Source of the DNA: Bacteroidota bacterium
GTDB lineage: Bacteria; Bacteroidota; Bacteroidia; Chitinophagales; Chitinophagaceae
Direction of reading: 5' to 3'
Length of the DNA stretch: 64,000 nucleotides
Assembly: GCA_947457075.1 (NCBI GenBank)
Contig: CANGUG010000001.1
Coordinates: forward strand, 124,001-188,000
The notes beneath the pieces are model-generated. The model had not been told where the DNA came from and searched no databases. It saw only the letters and a list, made by a program, of their open reading frames with translations. This document shows, in pieces, positions 63,447 through 64,000 of this stretch. A program made the position numbers and the translations under genes. Numbering within the stretch: the first letter of the stretch is position 1; every line of letters begins with the position of its first letter.

Positions 63447-63902
63447 ATGAAAAATAATTTTAGAAAACTTGAACGTAGAAAAAAAATAGCACTGATTGCG
63501 CACGATAATAAAAAAAGAGATCTTATTGAATGGGCGGTTCACAATAAGGTTGAATTATCTAAACACTCTTTGGTGGCTACGGGCACCACAGGAAAATTAA
63601 TTGAAGAAGCCCTGGATCAACCCGTTGTAAAGCTTTTGAGCGGACCACTTGGAGGCGACCAACAAATAGGCGCCATGATAGCTACAGGAGACATTGATGT
63701 GGTGTTTTTCTTTTTTGATCCAATGGAAGCACAACCACACGACAGTGATGTAAAAGCATTATTAAGATTAGCGGTTGCCTGGAATTTACCAATGGCCTGC
63801 GATAGAAGTACAGCCGATTTTTTAATGACCTCAAGATTTATGCAAGAAGAATACGAATACGAACTTCCTAACTACACTCACTATCTTTCTAGACAAATTT
63901 AA
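63447..63902 (+). CDS. mgsA: Methylglyoxal synthase
   Basis: The protein has 151 residues. Conserved parts are KIALIAHDNKKRDLIEWA, VATGTTGKLIEEAL, SGPLGGDQQIGA with the catalytic Asp, and FFFDPMEAQPHDSDVKALLRLA. It converts dihydroxyacetone phosphate to methylglyoxal and phosphate, bypassing lower glycolysis when phosphate is scarce. It lies 10 bp after the acyltransferase gene and is probably co-transcribed; both draw on triose phosphates. Confidence 0.96.
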   Translation: MKNNFRKLERRKKIALIAHDNKKRDLIEWAVHNKVELSKHSLVATGTTGKLIEEALDQPVVKLLSGPLGGDQQIGAMIATGDIDVVFFFFDPMEAQPHDSDVKALLRLAVAWNLPMACDRSTADFLMTSRFMQEEYEYELPNYTHYLSRQI

Positions 63903-63917
63903 TTTCTAATCATTATT

Positions 63918-64000
63918 ATGAAAAAACAAATTGCCCTCTTTTCTATCCTTGGATTATTAAGCATTAAAGCCAATGCACAAGAAAAAATTCTTGGATTTAA
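63918..64000 (+). CDS. 5' end of a secreted protein, cut by the window edge
   Basis: Only the first 27 codons are visible. They form a signal peptide, MKKQIALFSILGLLSIKANA, followed by QEKILGF. The gene starts 16 bp after mgsA. The mature protein lies outside the window, so no family can be named. Confidence 0.6.
   Translation, partial: MKKQIALFSILGLLSIKANAQEKILGF

Overview
The window is a low-GC chromosomal segment from a member of the Bacteroidota, most likely the Chitinophagales/Chitinophagaceae. This rests on: TonB-dependent receptors with an N-terminal carboxypeptidase-regulatory-like domain (one followed by a DUF4249 gene), a type IX secretion C-terminal sorting domain, DUF1080, DUF2480, DUF6526 and DUF4407 proteins, a Rho with a long disordered N-terminus, promoters of the TTG-N20-TAnnTTTG type, and weak or absent Shine-Dalgarno sequences. 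No insertion sequence, prophage, integrase or CRISPR array was seen.

Layout. 1-13 kb: double-DUF1080 lipoprotein, Oar-like TonB receptor, class IV aminotransferase, M14 carboxypeptidase, an unknown 208-residue protein behind a structured leader, and a MoxR-type AAA+ ATPase/VWA pair. 13-17 kb: DUF6526 protein and a DUF1800/DUF1501 pair, the latter with a type IX sorting tail. 17-30 kb: a minus-strand envelope cluster with an unknown lipoprotein, an M23 peptidase with a Lys/Ser tail, two L,D-transpeptidase-like proteins, an esterase, a beta-lactamase-fold serine hydrolase, a permease fused in frame to a lipoprotein paralogous to the first one, a TPR-like protein, a WG-repeat lipoprotein and a lipoprotein archaemetzincin. 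30-37.6 kb: a tight eight-gene minus-strand operon with two DUF4407 membrane proteins, an inner-membrane OmpA-like protein with MotB-like topology, two transglutaminase-like proteins and three unknowns. 37.7-42.6 kb: small unknowns, a beta-barrel protein and a TonB receptor/DUF4249 pair.

42.6-64 kb is mostly housekeeping: tRNA-Phe, an EamA transporter, asnS, rho, nadD, feoA, ybeY, mnmG, two amidohydrolase-like proteins, polA, a DUF2480 protein, a PpiD-like foldase, recA, a lipid acyltransferase and mgsA. Two parS-like palindromes lie between ybeY and mnmG. A 0.8-kb AT-rich gap upstream of recA carries several DnaA-box-like sequences, so an origin-proximal position is possible but unproven.

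The best candidates for an undescribed system are the DUF4407/OmpA/transglutaminase operon and the neighbouring peptidoglycan-remodelling cluster. Together they make about 20 kb of nearly uninterrupted minus-strand genes whose products are predicted to act in the inner membrane, the periplasm or on peptidoglycan.
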